Below are positions 1-9,663 of a DNA stretch of 64,000 nucleotides, in pieces. The position numbers and the translations under genes are program-made. The stretch's first letter is position 1, and the number at the start of each line of letters is the position of its first letter. Under the pieces are notes generated by a model. The model saw only the letters and a program-made list of their open reading frames with translations, did no database searches and was not told the DNA's origin. Source of the stretch: Shinella sp. XGS7 (lineage in GTDB: Bacteria; Pseudomonadota; Gammaproteobacteria; Burkholderiales; Burkholderiaceae_C); NCBI RefSeq assembly GCF_020535565.1, contig NZ_CP084758.1, positions 1,267,501 through 1,331,500 on the forward strand, in the 5' to 3' direction.

Positions 1-269
1 TCATGCGGCCATTGTCGCTGCGGCGCCGCACACCCCTGGTCGAACCGGGGCCTCCGGTCGCAGAATCGGCAGCACAGGAGCGTAGGCGTCCGGGCTCGAC
101 GGCCCGTCCAGCCCGGCGCCGGACCGGGGAAACACCCCGGCACACCAGGTCCAGTCGCAGAGATACGGGCTCGTCGCGCGGCACGAGCCCGGCCGGCGCA
201 TGACCTCCCTGGGAGCTGAGCCGGCCAGACCGCCGTCTCACTCATCATCAACCAGGGAGTCTGAGCATC
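1..269. other. Leading stretch without a supported gene
   Basis: I see no convincing gene here. Short open frames exist on both strands, the longest being 66 codons on the minus strand ending at position 1, with a GGGAGG two bases before its ATG. The products have no recognisable motif. A small hairpin with CCGGGG/CCCCGG arms lies around 133-150. The stretch is probably the upstream region of the chemotaxis receptor gene, which starts at 270. Confidence 0.4.
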
Positions 270-1829
270 ATGAAAGCATTGAAGGACCGCTCCATCGCGA
301 CCCGGCTGCGCCTGGGCTTCGCGCTGCTGATCGTCATGAGCATGGCTGTCGCCGCCTTCGGGCGCAGCGCCTTGCAGGAGGTGGGGTCGCAGATGCGCGA
401 GCTCACCGAGGAGCATATGGTCATCGTGGGCCTGCTGGGCCGGATCAAGGACAACGTCAGCGTCACCGCACGCTCGGCCCGCAATATCGCCCTGCTCAGC
501 GACCCGGCAGCGCGCCAGGCCGAGAAGCAGCGCATCGATGCCAACCGCAGCGAGACCCAGAGCCTGCTCAAGCAGCTGGAGGAGAAGCTGGCCGGCGAGC
601 GCGGCGGGGTGCTGCTGGAGCGGGTGACGCGCACCCGCCAGGCCTATGTGAAGGTCATGAACCAGGCCATCCAGCAGGGCATGGAGGGGCAGGTGGAGGC
701 CGCGCGCACGGCCCTGGTGGGCGAGGTGAGGGTGAGCCAGGACGCCTATTTCGCCGCCCTGGACGAGCTGGTGGACCAGCAGCGCAAGGCCATGACCCAG
801 GCCGGCGAAGAAGCGGATCGCACCATACGCCAGGCCGGCTGGGCCATGCTGGGCCTGCTGCTGCTCTCGGCCGTCTGCGGCGCGGGCATCAGCGGCTGGA
901 TGGCGCGCTCCGTCACGCGGCCCCTGCTGGCTGCCATCGGGGTGACCCAGCGCATTGCCAAGGGTGATCTCAGCTCGCACATCGTGGCCGAGTCGCAGGA
1001 CGAGGTGGGCCAGCTCACCCGCTCCCTGCACGCCATGCAGGAGGCCCTGCGCGAGCTGGTGGGCGTGGTGCGGTCCAGCAGCGAATCGGTGGCCACCGGC
1101 GCCGGCCAGATCGCCAGCGGCAACAGCGATCTCTCCCAGCGCACCGAGCGCCAGGCCGCCAATCTGCAGCACACGGCGGCCTCCATGGAGCAGCTCTCCG
1201 GCACCGTGATCGGCAGCGCCGAGAGCGCGCGTCAGGCCAACAGCCTGGCCGAGGGCGCCAATGGCGCGGCCCAGCAGGGCGCCCAGGTCATGGACCAGGT
1301 GGTGGCCACCATGAACGAGATCAACGAGGCCTCGCGCCGCATGGCCGATATCGTGGGGGTGATCGACGGCATTGCCTTCCAGACCAATATCCTGGCCCTC
1401 AATGCCGCCGTGGAGGCCGCACGGGCTGGCGAGCAGGGGCGCGGCTTCGCCGTGGTGGCTTCCGAGGTGCGCAGCCTGGCCCAGCGCTCGGCCACGGCCG
1501 CCCGCGAGATCAAGAACCTGATCGCCGGCAATGTGGCCAAGGTGGAGGCGGGCACCCATCTGGTGGATTCGGCCGGCACCCGCATGGCGGACATCCGGCG
1601 CCAGGTGGGCCAGGTGCTGAGCCTGATCAGCGAGCTGGGCCAGGCGGCCCAGGCCCAGGGGCGCGATATCGGCCAGATCAACCAGGCCGTGGCCCAGCTG
1701 GACGAGGCCACCCAGCAGAACGCGGCCCTGGTGGAGCAGTCGGCCGCCGCGGCCGACAGCCTGAGCCGCCAGGCCCGGGTGCTGGTGGACGCGGTGAGTG
1801 CCTTCCGGCTGGATTCACGGCCGGTCTGA
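270..1829 (+). CDS. Methyl-accepting chemotaxis protein
   Basis: Inner-membrane chemoreceptor of 519 residues that relays ligand binding to the CheA/CheW array. A first membrane helix lies near residues 14-31. A roughly 155-residue periplasmic four-helix-bundle sensor follows, then a second helix near 190-212, a HAMP linker and a long cytoplasmic coiled coil. The conserved hairpin tip is intact, including [19 protein letters not shown] followed by [10 protein letters not shown]. There is no C-terminal NWETF-like pentapeptide for CheR tethering. The ligand cannot be deduced. No che genes lie nearby, so it is an orphan receptor. The ATG at 270 precedes a normal membrane-anchoring N-terminus. 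Confidence 0.95.
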   Translation: MKALKDRSIATRLRLGFALLIVMSMAVAAFGRSALQEVGSQMRELTEEHMVIVGLLGRIKDNVSVTARSARNIALLSDPAARQAEKQRIDANRSETQSLLKQLEEKLAGERGGVLLERVTRTRQAYVKVMNQAIQQGMEGQVEAARTALVGEVRVSQDAYFAALDELVDQQRKAMTQAGEEADRTIRQAGWAMLGLLLLSAVCGAGISGWMARSVTRPLLAAIGVTQRIAKGDLSSHIVAESQDEVGQLTRSLHAMQEALRELVGVVRSSSESVATGAGQIASGNSDLSQRTERQAANLQHTAASMEQLSGTVIGSAESARQANSLAEGANGAAQQGAQVMDQVVATMNEINEASRRMADIVGVIDGIAFQTNILALNAAVEAARAGEQGRGFAVVASEVRSLAQRSATAAREIKNLIAGNVAKVEAGTHLVDSAGTRMADIRRQVGQVLSLISELGQAAQAQGRDIGQINQAVAQLDEATQQNAALVEQSAAAADSLSRQARVLVDAVSAFRLDSRPV

Positions 1830-1859
1830 GCCTTGAGGTGCCTGGGCCGGGCGCGGGAA

Positions 1860-3164
1860 TTAGCGGGACGCCGCGCCTCGGCGCAGCCAATCCAGCAGCT
1901 CCGGTCCCAGCACGCGCCGACGCGCGGTTTCGACCTGGCGCCGCTTGTAGGCCTCGTGGCTGGCCGCTCCTTGCTGGCTGCGCGCCAGGCTGGCGGCGTC
2001 GAGCAGCTGGATCTCGTAGGCGAAGAAGAAGCTCACGTCGCCGTTCTCCGTGATCAAGGCCTCGCCACTATCCTCGACACCGGGCTCATCCCGTGGCCGG
2101 CCCAGCGCCGCTGCGGGCAGGTGGATCATCTTGCGCACCGTCAGCTGCAGGCTCTGGAAGTCCGCCGCGCTGTGCGGGTTGTCGCGCTGGCTCTGGTGCT
2201 GTGAGATCGCGGCCAGCTCCTGGTCCATGCGCTGCAGCAGAGCCGCGGGATAGCCGGGGCTGCGATCGATCTCGGCGCGATGGCGGACGAAGACCTCCTT
2301 GGCCGCCAGCAGATCGATCAGGGTATTGCGGGTGCGCGACGCTTCCAGATTGGTCAGGCTCACCAGATGAGCGCGTCGCAGCAGGTCCAGGGCCAGCAGG
2401 CATTCAATGCGCGTGTTCAGCACCAGCCGTACGCCCAGATGGTCGTGGATGTCGGCCGCCACATACTCGGGTTTCTGCAGCAGCTTGAGCAGGATGCTGT
2501 GGCGCCCCTTGTTGCGCTTGCGGTCCACGCAGACCAAGGGCAGGCAGACCTGGCCGTCGCACAGGTACTGGCTGCCGCTCTCGATCTGTATCACCTCGTC
2601 AAGTCCGGCGAAGACCTGCTGGCGGATCGCTGCGAAGTGGCGCAGCTTGAGGTTGTTGTCGATGTAGAACAGGCCATGCATGACCTTGAGCAGGGCGCAC
2701 GCCCACAGGCGTAGGGGCTCGAGGCGGTGCGCGTGCCGCGAGGCCAGCACCAGCAGCTGCAAGGGATCGCTCTCGTCGGCGATCTCGGGGGGCAGCATCT
2801 CACGCTGCGCGGGCTCCAGAAACTGCTCGCTCACAAAGCCCAGGGCCTCGCGCTGTATGCGGCGCAGATAGTCCTGCACACCGGGCTGTTCGACGTCATA
2901 GCCGTACTCGCGCGCGAACTGCCGTGCGTCACGCAGATTGCGCAGGGCCAGGGCGCCCAGATCGATCACCGACACGCCTCGCGTGATGGCGCTCAGATAG
3001 TTCCAGTTCAGCGAGAAGCGCTGCCGCGTCTTCAGCGAGGCCTGCAGAAGTTCGTCCATGGGCATGACGTGCTTGGCGGCGTCCAGCATAGCGCGCTTGC
3101 CGCTCGCAGGCCATGCCCACCGCGCTTCAGACCCAGGGCTGGGGCAGTCCTGCCGTTGCGACAT
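1860..3164 (-). CDS. TIGR04552-like conserved protein with RelA/SpoT-like motif
   Basis: Soluble protein of about 434 residues. I recognise it, with moderate certainty, as resembling the uncharacterised TIGR04552 family. The segment DIHDHLGVRLVL near the middle recalls the D-x-x-G-x-R core of RelA/SpoT-type nucleotidyltransferases. Whether it makes or binds nucleotides is unknown. The frame is open to 3215. I placed the start at the ATG at 3164, but an ATG at 3089 (MLDAAKHV) is also possible. It converges on the chemoreceptor gene with a 30-base gap and is divergent from the following exported protein. No signal peptide or membrane segment is seen. Confidence 0.6.
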   Translation of the reverse strand: MSQRQDCPSPGSEARWAWPASGKRAMLDAAKHVMPMDELLQASLKTRQRFSLNWNYLSAITRGVSVIDLGALALRNLRDARQFAREYGYDVEQPGVQDYLRRIQREALGFVSEQFLEPAQREMLPPEIADESDPLQLLVLASRHAHRLEPLRLWACALLKVMHGLFYIDNNLKLRHFAAIRQQVFAGLDEVIQIESGSQYLCDGQVCLPLVCVDRKRNKGRHSILLKLLQKPEYVAADIHDHLGVRLVLNTRIECLLALDLLRRAHLVSLTNLEASRTRNTLIDLLAAKEVFVRHRAEIDRSPGYPAALLQRMDQELAAISQHQSQRDNPHSAADFQSLQLTVRKMIHLPAAALGRPRDEPGVEDSGEALITENGDVSFFFAYEIQLLDAASLARSQQGAASHEAYKRRQVETARRRVLGPELLDWLRRGAASR

Positions 3165-3292
3165 GGTGGCCGCATCTTCCCAGGTCCGCCGGCCAGCTTC
3201 TTTACCTGGCGGCAATGTGGGCGCGGTCGGCCGGGCGCAGCATGGCGGCGTTGAAGCGCTACCGCGCGGCCTGCGCGCCCTTCCTCCGCATC

Positions 3293-4003
3293 ATGAGCCC
3301 GACCCTCGCTGCCCCGACTGTTCGCCCCCTCCTTCAACGCAGCCTGCTCGCCCTGCTCCTGCTGGGCGCCGGCCTGCTGGCCCTGCAGCAGCCGGCCCTG
3401 GCCCAGCACCATGGCGGGCCAGGCCCGGGCGGCGGCGGCCCGCGCGAGGTGCATGGCCGCATGGTCTTCGACAACCGCTTCCACCACGACCGCTATTACC
3501 CGGCCCCCGGCTTCGTGGCCCCGGCCCTGCCGCGCAGCAGCGTGAGCATCGTCTTTGGCAGCGACCGTTTCTTCTTTGACAGCGGCGTCTGGTACCGGCC
3601 CTATGGCCCGCGCTGGCGCGTGGTGGTGCCGCCGGTGGGCATCGTGGTGCCGGTGCTGCCGCCGGCCTATGTGAGCCTGCGCGTGGGCGGCCTGCCCTAC
3701 TACTACGCCAATGGCATCTACTACACCACCGTGATCGGCGGCCCGGGCTATGTGGTGGTGGCGCCGCCGCCCAATGCCGAGCCGGCCCCCGTGGCGCCGG
3801 TGCTGGTTCAGCCCGCGCCCCTGCCGCCCCGGCCCGAACCCATCATCTATCCCCGCAACGGGCAGAGCCAGGCCCAGCTGGAGGCCGACCGCCAGGAGTG
3901 CAACCGCTGGGCCACCACCCAGCCGGCCGCCATGCAGGACAGCTCGGTCTTCAACCGCGCGGTCGAGGCCTGCATGGACGGGCGGGGCTACACCATGCGC
4001 TGA
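3293..4003 (+). CDS. Exported Tyr/Pro/Val-rich protein (DUF6515-like)
   Basis: Predicted exported protein of 236 residues. The N-terminus after the ATG at 3293 holds a basic region, a leucine-rich core and an AQH cleavage site near residue 35. The frame stays open to 3113, but upstream starts would bury the signal peptide. The mature part has a His/Gly-rich linker, a repeated VxxPPVGxVVPxLPP-type segment and a YYYANGIYY motif, as in DUF6515-like envelope proteins. The C-terminal part carries two cysteines (QECNRW and EACMDGRGY) reminiscent of small glycine-zipper or YXWGXW proteins. No enzymatic function is evident. Confidence 0.6.
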   Translation: MSPTLAAPTVRPLLQRSLLALLLLGAGLLALQQPALAQHHGGPGPGGGGPREVHGRMVFDNRFHHDRYYPAPGFVAPALPRSSVSIVFGSDRFFFDSGVWYRPYGPRWRVVVPPVGIVVPVLPPAYVSLRVGGLPYYYANGIYYTTVIGGPGYVVVAPPPNAEPAPVAPVLVQPAPLPPRPEPIIYPRNGQSQAQLEADRQECNRWATTQPAAMQDSSVFNRAVEACMDGRGYTMR

Positions 4004-4045
4004 GGCCGCGCCCCGCGGCCGGTTCCGGCCGGCTGGGCCGGCGGC

Positions 4046-5281
4046 TCAGCGCAGCCAGCCGCGCAGCAGGTCCAGCACCTCGGGGCTGGACAGCAGCTCC
4101 AGATGCCCCGTGCGATACACCACGGCCTGGCGCTCGGGCGCGAAGTCCAGGCTGCGTGCCGGGTCGCGGTGCCGGCCCAGGGCGCTGGCCAGCGGCACCA
4201 GGCCGTCGCCCAGCAGGCGCGATTTCAGGCTGTGCGGCGCCGGCCCCAGGCTGGCGGCCACGGCGTAGCAGCGGGTGCCCGGGGGCAGGGGCACCCGGTC
4301 CCAGCGGCGCCGGCCGCGGGCGTCCGGCTGGGCCTCGGTGATATGGCCCAGGCGCAGGTCCGTGATGCCCGCGCTGCGGATCTGCCCCAGGCGGGCCAGC
4401 GGCGCGGCATAGGGCAGGGCTGCCAGCAGGCGCTCCAGCCCATGGCCGGTACGCTCCAGCGGCGCGCCCAGATGCGGCGAGCCCAGGCAGACCAGATCAT
4501 CCAGGCGCCGCGGCCAGCGCAGCTGCATGCCCTGCGCCTGGTGGATGGCGCTGCGCGCCAGCAGGCCGCCCATGCTGTGGCCCAGCAGCACCAGGCGCTC
4601 CAGGGGCTGGGGCCAGGCCTCACACAGGGCCTCCAGCCGCTCGGCCAGCAGGCGGCCGTTGCGGGCGATGCCCAGGCCGCTGTTGTAGTGCAGATAGACC
4701 GGGGTGTAGCTCAGCTCGCGGGCCAGCGCCTGGCCAGGGTCCTCGGCTGCGCCCAGCCGCCACTGCAGATCGTTCATGCACAGGCCGTGCAGCAGCACCA
4801 GCAGGCGCGGTGTGGTGCTGCGGGCCGCCAGGCTCGCGCGCAGGGCCTCGGGCTGCAGGGGCAAGGCCTGGCCCTGCTGGCGAAAGCGCATGGGCAGGGC
4901 CAGGGGGTTGTCGCTGTCTGCCAGATGGTCGCCCAGCACGCCGTTGAGCGCCGCGATCAGGGCCTCGCGCCGGGCATGCGGCGCGGCGCCGGGCGCGGGC
5001 AGCAGTTGCCGGGCCAGGCGGCCCAGCAGCAGTTCGGCCGCGCCGCCCACGCCGCCGCTGAGGCCGCGCACGCCGCGATAGACCAGGCCGGTCAGACCGC
5101 GGGTGCGCCGGGGCCCGGCGGCCGGGTCGGGCGGGGCGCGACCCAGCACGCTGTCGGCAATGCCGGCGTGCATGGCTTCCACCAGATCGATCAGGCCGCC
5201 CAGGGCCTCGTGGCTCAGGCGCAGCGCACCGTGCACATCGCTGGCCCGCAGGGCGCTCGGGGGTGGCGGGGGCTTGATCAT
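4046..5281 (-). CDS. Alpha/beta hydrolase, lipase-like
   Basis: Protein of 411 residues with an alpha/beta-hydrolase core in its second half. The nucleophile elbow GHSMGG lies near residue 235, preceded by the LLHGLCMND strand that normally forms the oxyanion hole. A late D-G-L-V-P-L-A segment probably supplies the acid, and GHLELL at the C-terminus the catalytic histidine. The first 130 residues form an Ala/Leu-rich helical extension, as in PGAP1-like or PHB-depolymerase-like lipases. No signal peptide is clear. The substrate is unknown. A GC-rich hairpin cluster lies in the 40-base gap to the convergent exported-protein gene. Confidence 0.85.
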   Translation of the reverse strand: MIKPPPPPSALRASDVHGALRLSHEALGGLIDLVEAMHAGIADSVLGRAPPDPAAGPRRTRGLTGLVYRGVRGLSGGVGGAAELLLGRLARQLLPAPGAAPHARREALIAALNGVLGDHLADSDNPLALPMRFRQQGQALPLQPEALRASLAARSTTPRLLVLLHGLCMNDLQWRLGAAEDPGQALARELSYTPVYLHYNSGLGIARNGRLLAERLEALCEAWPQPLERLVLLGHSMGGLLARSAIHQAQGMQLRWPRRLDDLVCLGSPHLGAPLERTGHGLERLLAALPYAAPLARLGQIRSAGITDLRLGHITEAQPDARGRRRWDRVPLPPGTRCYAVAASLGPAPHSLKSRLLGDGLVPLASALGRHRDPARSLDFAPERQAVVYRTGHLELLSSPEVLDLLRGWLR

Positions 5282-5390
5282 GGGCCAGTGTGGCAGACAA
5301 AGCGGCCAAAAGCGCTAGAGCCAGATGCCCAGAACCGTAGGGCCCAAGCTGCTGCGGGCCAGCCAGACTCGGCCCCAAGGGGGGAGGCGC

Positions 5391-6446
5391 TCAGCGCTCC
5401 TGGGGCGCCTCGGTGGCCAGGCGCTCGTCCGTGCTGGGGTGGGTGGACAGCCAGGCGGGCTGGGCCGCCTCCATGCCGGCCACCAGGGGATTGGCCCTGA
5501 ACTTGAGCCAGACCGCGGCCAGGGTCTGCGGCGGCAGGCCCAGCTCGGCCATGAAGCGCCGGGCGTAGGCATCGGCCTGGCGTTCGGCATCGCGGCTGTA
5601 GCGCAGGGTCTGCACGGTGGCCACCTGGCTCGCGGCCACGCTGGAAAAGTCGCCCAGCACCACGCCCGCCACGCTCAGGAGCCCCAGGCTGCGCAAGATG
5701 CCCTGCATGCCGTGGCGGTGCACCACATGGCCCAGCTCATGCCCCAGCACGGCCATCAGCTCGTCGTCGCTGAGCCGCTCGGCCATGCCGTCCAGCACCA
5801 CCACGCCGCCATGGGGCAGGGCAAAGGCGTTGAAGTTCATGGCCTCGTGCCGGGAGCGCATGAAGTCCAGCCGCACGATCAGGTCCGGCGCCACGCGCGC
5901 CGCCGCCTCAGTGAAGCGCGCCTTCAGGCGCTGCTGGCGCACCATGGGCTGGGTGGAGGCCTGGAACATCTCGCTGACTTCCTTGCCCACCTGCTCGCCC
6001 AGCCTGATGTCCACCGAACGGGGCAGGACCTTCAGCAGCGCCTGGGCCGCCAGGCCCACGCCCTGGCTGTCCAGCCAGACCAGCAGGGCGATCAGGCAGC
6101 ACAGGCAGGCCAGCACGTGGCGCCAGCGCGCGCTCAGGCGCTCACCCAGGCCGGGCGGCTCGGCCGGCAGCTCGGGCGCCAGCCGGGCGGCACTGTCGCG
6201 GGGCAGCCAGAGCCGGCCGCCGTCGGGCAGGTCCAGCGGGCGCTCGCAGCCGGGCCAGTCCGGGCCCAGGCGCAGCGCGCTCAGGGCATAGCGCCGGGGC
6301 GGGGTGGCGGGCTGCTCGTCGGTGGGAGCCAGCACCAGGCGGTCGCCATCGGGCCAGATCTGCACCGCATGGCGGCGGCTGCTGCGGCCGTCAAACCAGG
6401 TGGCGGGCAGCGCGGCCTGGGTGAGCGTGGGCATCATCATGGTCAT
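5391..6446 (-). CDS. M48 family zinc metallopeptidase
   Basis: Membrane-associated peptidase of 351 residues. The catalytic HELGHVVHRH motif (HExxH) lies around residue 233, and a downstream ERQADAYARRF helix supplies the third zinc ligand glutamate, as in M48/HtpX/Oma1-type enzymes. The N-terminal 100 residues form a small soluble domain, followed by a membrane segment near 110-125. A GAGGAG ribosome site precedes the ATG. It lies 12 bases behind the yjgN-like gene on the same strand, so the two are almost certainly co-transcribed. The protease probably acts on envelope or membrane substrates. Confidence 0.93.
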   Translation of the reverse strand: MTMMMPTLTQAALPATWFDGRSSRRHAVQIWPDGDRLVLAPTDEQPATPPRRYALSALRLGPDWPGCERPLDLPDGGRLWLPRDSAARLAPELPAEPPGLGERLSARWRHVLACLCCLIALLVWLDSQGVGLAAQALLKVLPRSVDIRLGEQVGKEVSEMFQASTQPMVRQQRLKARFTEAAARVAPDLIVRLDFMRSRHEAMNFNAFALPHGGVVVLDGMAERLSDDELMAVLGHELGHVVHRHGMQGILRSLGLLSVAGVVLGDFSSVAASQVATVQTLRYSRDAERQADAYARRFMAELGLPPQTLAAVWLKFRANPLVAGMEAAQPAWLSTHPSTDERLATEAPQER

Positions 6447-6458
6447 CGCGGCGGCTCC

Positions 6459-7601
6459 TCACCAACCCAGGTCCAGGCCGAAGCCATCGGCGCTGCCTTC
6501 GCCCAGGGCGCCGTCGGTGGCCGCGGGTGCGGCCTGGAACACCAGGCGGTCCAGCGGCGTGGGCGAGTGCAGGGTGATGGACTCGATGCGGTAGCGCGCC
6601 AAGGCCACCGCGGCAAAAGGCCAGTACAGGCCGGCCGTCAGCAGCACCAGCAGGACCTGTCGAAAAGCGAGCCACCAGAAGCGGGCAGGCTGGATATCGC
6701 AGTCAAAAGCCACATCGCCCAGATCGGTACGGCGCCAGACGATCTGCTGCACCTTGGCGGCAAACACCGGCCAGGCGAAGAGCCAGGCCAGGATCAGCAT
6801 CCAGATGCCGGCCAGGATGACCTGGATGCGCGTTTGCACCTCGTTGCCCTGCGGCCCCCACTGTTTGAACAACCACATGCTGAAGCTGCCCACCACGCCG
6901 GCCAGCACCAGCATGCCCAGGGCGGCGACGTAGGCGCCGTAGAAGGCGCTGTGGCCCGGGGCGTAGCTGAAGCGCTGCGCGCCATAGTGGGCATGGCTGT
7001 GCTGTAGCTGCTTGAGCCGGCCATGGGCCCAGGGCAGGCCCAGCGCCGTCAGGGCCATGCTGCCCCACATCAGCTCATCGCCCAGACGCAGTTCCAGCAC
7101 CAGGGTGGTGGCCGTCCACAGCAGGATCAGGGGCAGGCAGACCTGGTAGACCTGGGCCCCGGGCGCGTCGAAGCCGAAGCGCAGGCCGCGCCAGCTGGTA
7201 TTGCCCAGCTTGAAGCGCTGCGCCTGCGCGAAGAGCAGGGGCCCGGCCGCATAGAGCAGGCCAAAGGCCAGCAGCCCCGCCGTGGTGGACCAGAGAAAGG
7301 CGTAGCCATAGGCCAGCAGCAGGGGCAGCACCAGCAGGCGGCCCCGCAGGATGGGGCCGGGGCGGCCGTGGTAGTCGAAGGCATCGCCCATCAGCCGGGT
7401 GTGCCGCGCAAACCAGCGCGCCTTGCGCACCTTGGCCCAGGCCGAGTAGAGGCCCAGGCTCAGCAGGGTGAGCAGCACATTCACCACCCACAGGCGAAAG
7501 TACTCGGCGCCGCGGCCGGTGAATTCCAGCCGGGCCTGGTGCGCCTGCCGCGTCTGGTGCGCCGGGTCCGGCGCCGCCGCCCGGATGCTTGCTTCTTCCA
7601 T
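6459..7601 (-). CDS. YjgN/DUF898 family multispanning membrane protein
   Basis: Inner-membrane protein of 380 residues with about seven hydrophobic segments. It shows the DUF898 hallmarks: an N-terminal EFTGRGAEYFRLW motif, LYSAWAKVRKARWF after the first helix, and internal duplication of the GYxxAWxK-like pattern (LYWPFAAVALARYR near the C-terminus). A GGGAGG lies just upstream of the ATG at 7601. It is the first gene of a two-gene unit with the M48 protease, a pairing that suggests a shared membrane quality-control role. That role is inference. The biochemical function of the family is not established. Confidence 0.88.
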   Translation of the reverse strand: MEEASIRAAAPDPAHQTRQAHQARLEFTGRGAEYFRLWVVNVLLTLLSLGLYSAWAKVRKARWFARHTRLMGDAFDYHGRPGPILRGRLLVLPLLLAYGYAFLWSTTAGLLAFGLLYAAGPLLFAQAQRFKLGNTSWRGLRFGFDAPGAQVYQVCLPLILLWTATTLVLELRLGDELMWGSMALTALGLPWAHGRLKQLQHSHAHYGAQRFSYAPGHSAFYGAYVAALGMLVLAGVVGSFSMWLFKQWGPQGNEVQTRIQVILAGIWMLILAWLFAWPVFAAKVQQIVWRRTDLGDVAFDCDIQPARFWWLAFRQVLLVLLTAGLYWPFAAVALARYRIESITLHSPTPLDRLVFQAAPAATDGALGEGSADGFGLDLGW

Positions 7602-7846
7602 ACCGCCTCCCTGGCTGCCTGGCTCTCTGGCCTTGTGTCGGCCCAGTGTAGAAAAAGCGATGGGCCCCCACGCGCTACGGCGGGGTCGAACAACACCCCC
7701 CTTGGTCGGATTGCAGGCCGGCGGCGCGCCTGCGCTGAACGGATCAGGCCGGCCGCCGGCGCCACATCAGCGCGTCATGCGCGACGCTCAGCATGCGAGG
7801 GCAGAGCGCGGCCGGACCGCCGCCATCCACCTACCGGAGTCCTCTC

Positions 7847-9118
7847 ATGAAGCATCGCCACGCTGCCCTGATCAAGCCCCTGGTCGCCGCCCTCGGCCTG
7901 GGCCTCGCCGCTCTGTCCGCCCATGCCCAGGCGCCCATCAGCCTGAGCTATCTCGGTCAGCAGATCCTCTCCACCAGCACCCAGTACGCCGGCACCACCG
8001 TGGGCGGACTCTCGGGCATCGACTACGACGCTGCCAGCGGCCGCTACTTCGCCATCAGCGATGACCGCTCGGGCATCAACCCCGCCCGCTTTTACACCCT
8101 GGGCCTGGACCTGAGCCAGTTCCGCCGCTCGGCCACGCCCGGCATGGCCGGCGTCAGCCTGCAGGGCGTGACCACCCTGCAGCGCCCCGAGGGCGGCGCC
8201 TTCGCGCCCAACACCGTGGACCCCGAAGGCCTGCGCTACAACGCCGCCACCGGCAGCCTGTTTTGGAGCAATGAGGGCCAGCGCAGCGCGGCCGGCTTCC
8301 AGAACCCCACCGTGCGCGAGATGCGCCTGGACGGCAGCCATGTGCGCGATATGCAGGTGCCTGATGCCTTCAAGCCCAGCGGCAGCGCGGCCGGCACGGC
8401 CCCGGGCGACCGCGGCATCTACAACAACCTGGCCTTCGAGAGCCTGACTCTCTCCACCGACGGCAAGACCCTCTACACCGCCACCGAGAACGCCCTGGCT
8501 CAGGACGGCCCGCAGGCCACGATCAGCAAGGGCTCGATCTCGCGCATCGTCGGCTTCGACCTGGCCAGCGGCGCGGCCACGGCCCAGTACGCCTACGCTG
8601 TCTCGCCCGTGGCGCTGCCGCCCGTGGCCGGCGGCTTTGCCACCAATGGCCTGACCGACCTGCTGGCCGTGGGCGACCGCCAGTTCATCGCCATCGAGCG
8701 CTCCTTCTCCACCGGCGCGGTCACGCCCGGCACGCCCGTCACCGGCAACACCATCCGCCTGTACCACGTGGATGCGCGCAATGCCACCGACATCTCGGGC
8801 CTGGCAAGCCTGGACGGCGCCAGCTTCACCCCGGCCGAGAAGACCCTGCTGCTGGACCTCTCCACCCTCAGGAACGACGACGGCAGCTTCCTCGCCACTG
8901 ACAATATCGAAGGCCTGACCCTGGGCCCCGAGATCAATGGCAAGCGCAGCCTGATCCTGGTCTCGGACAACAACTTCGCCGCGAGCCAGTTCACCCAGTT
9001 CATCGCCCTGGAAGTGAGCGCCGTGCCCGAGCCCGGCAGCTGGGCGCTGATGGGCGCGGGCCTGGCCGGTCTGGGCGCCTGGGCGCGTCGTCGCCGCCAG
9101 GTGAGCGGCGGGGTCTGA
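7847..9118 (+). CDS. Esterase-like phytase-family PEP-CTERM protein
   Basis: Exported protein of 423 residues. It starts at the ATG at 7847 behind a GGAG site. The frame is open further upstream, but this start gives a classic signal peptide ending AHAQA. The body matches the esterase-like activity of phytase family, a beta-propeller type. Recognisable pieces are SGIDYDAASGRYFAISDDRS near the start, then DPEGLRYN, NLAFESLTLS and NIEGLTLGP. The C-terminus is a PEP-CTERM sorting signal: VPEPGSWALMG, a hydrophobic stretch, then ARRRR. Exosortase cleavage is therefore expected, but no exosortase lies in this window. The substrate is unproven. Confidence 0.88.
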   Translation: MKHRHAALIKPLVAALGLGLAALSAHAQAPISLSYLGQQILSTSTQYAGTTVGGLSGIDYDAASGRYFAISDDRSGINPARFYTLGLDLSQFRRSATPGMAGVSLQGVTTLQRPEGGAFAPNTVDPEGLRYNAATGSLFWSNEGQRSAAGFQNPTVREMRLDGSHVRDMQVPDAFKPSGSAAGTAPGDRGIYNNLAFESLTLSTDGKTLYTATENALAQDGPQATISKGSISRIVGFDLASGAATAQYAYAVSPVALPPVAGGFATNGLTDLLAVGDRQFIAIERSFSTGAVTPGTPVTGNTIRLYHVDARNATDISGLASLDGASFTPAEKTLLLDLSTLRNDDGSFLATDNIEGLTLGPEINGKRSLILVSDNNFAASQFTQFIALEVSAVPEPGSWALMGAGLAGLGAWARRRRQVSGGV

Positions 9119-9146
9119 ACGCCGGCCTGTCTCGGGGCCGGCCCCG

Positions 9147-9635
9147 CTAGGGCCGGTAGCGTGCCGCGCTGATGAACTCGCCAAAGGTCTCGCACCAGAC
9201 CACCACCGTGTTGTAGCGCGACACGTCCACGCCCTCGGGCAGCTCGACCAGGAAGTTCCTGAAGGTCTTCACCTCGCCCACCCGCAGCAGGCGCGGCTTG
9301 AGCCGGTGAAACTCGGCTTCGGTCTCTAGAAACTCGGGGGACAGATAGAGCTTGTAGTCCGGCCCCGGCGCGAGCTCGCCCTGCAGCGCGATGTGGCGCT
9401 CACCCACCAAGACCCTGCCCTCGCCCCAGTGCAGCGCATCGCTGTCCTGCAGATCGCGGCGGAACTCGCCCTGGTAGCGCGCCTGGGCGGCATGGGCCTG
9501 CAGCGCCGCCGCGCTGGGCGGCGCCGGTGCGATCAGCAGGGGCAGGGTGTAGATGCCCAGGGCAAAGCCCAGGCCCAGCACCAGCAGGTGCGACAGCAGC
9601 ATCAGGGCCGCCAGGCGCAGGGAGAGGCGTTTCAT
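9147..9635 (-). CDS. DM13 domain protein, membrane-anchored
   Basis: Protein of 162 residues. An N-terminal hydrophobic helix (about residues 8-32) anchors or exports it. The rest is a DM13 domain with LHWGEGRVLV at its start and YNTVVVWCETFGEFISAA at its end, the latter holding the family's conserved cysteine. DM13 domains are proposed redox or electron-transfer modules, but the partner here is unknown. Its stop codon sits in a GC-rich inverted repeat (CCGGCCC at 9138-9144, GGGCCGG at 9150-9156) shared with the convergent PEP-CTERM gene, possibly a two-way terminator. It lies 28 bases upstream of, and on the same strand after, the ankyrin gene. Confidence 0.85.
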   Translation of the reverse strand: MKRLSLRLAALMLLSHLLVLGLGFALGIYTLPLLIAPAPPSAAALQAHAAQARYQGEFRRDLQDSDALHWGEGRVLVGERHIALQGELAPGPDYKLYLSPEFLETEAEFHRLKPRLLRVGEVKTFRNFLVELPEGVDVSRYNTVVVWCETFGEFISAARYRP

Positions 9636-9663
9636 CGGCGGGGCCTCTCCAGCGCTAGCCTCC

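Noticed and set aside
1..201. 66-codon minus-strand ORF with a GGGAGG before its ATG
   Set aside because: The ribosome site is too close to the ATG, the product has no recognisable feature, and it ends at the window edge. Not enough to call a gene.
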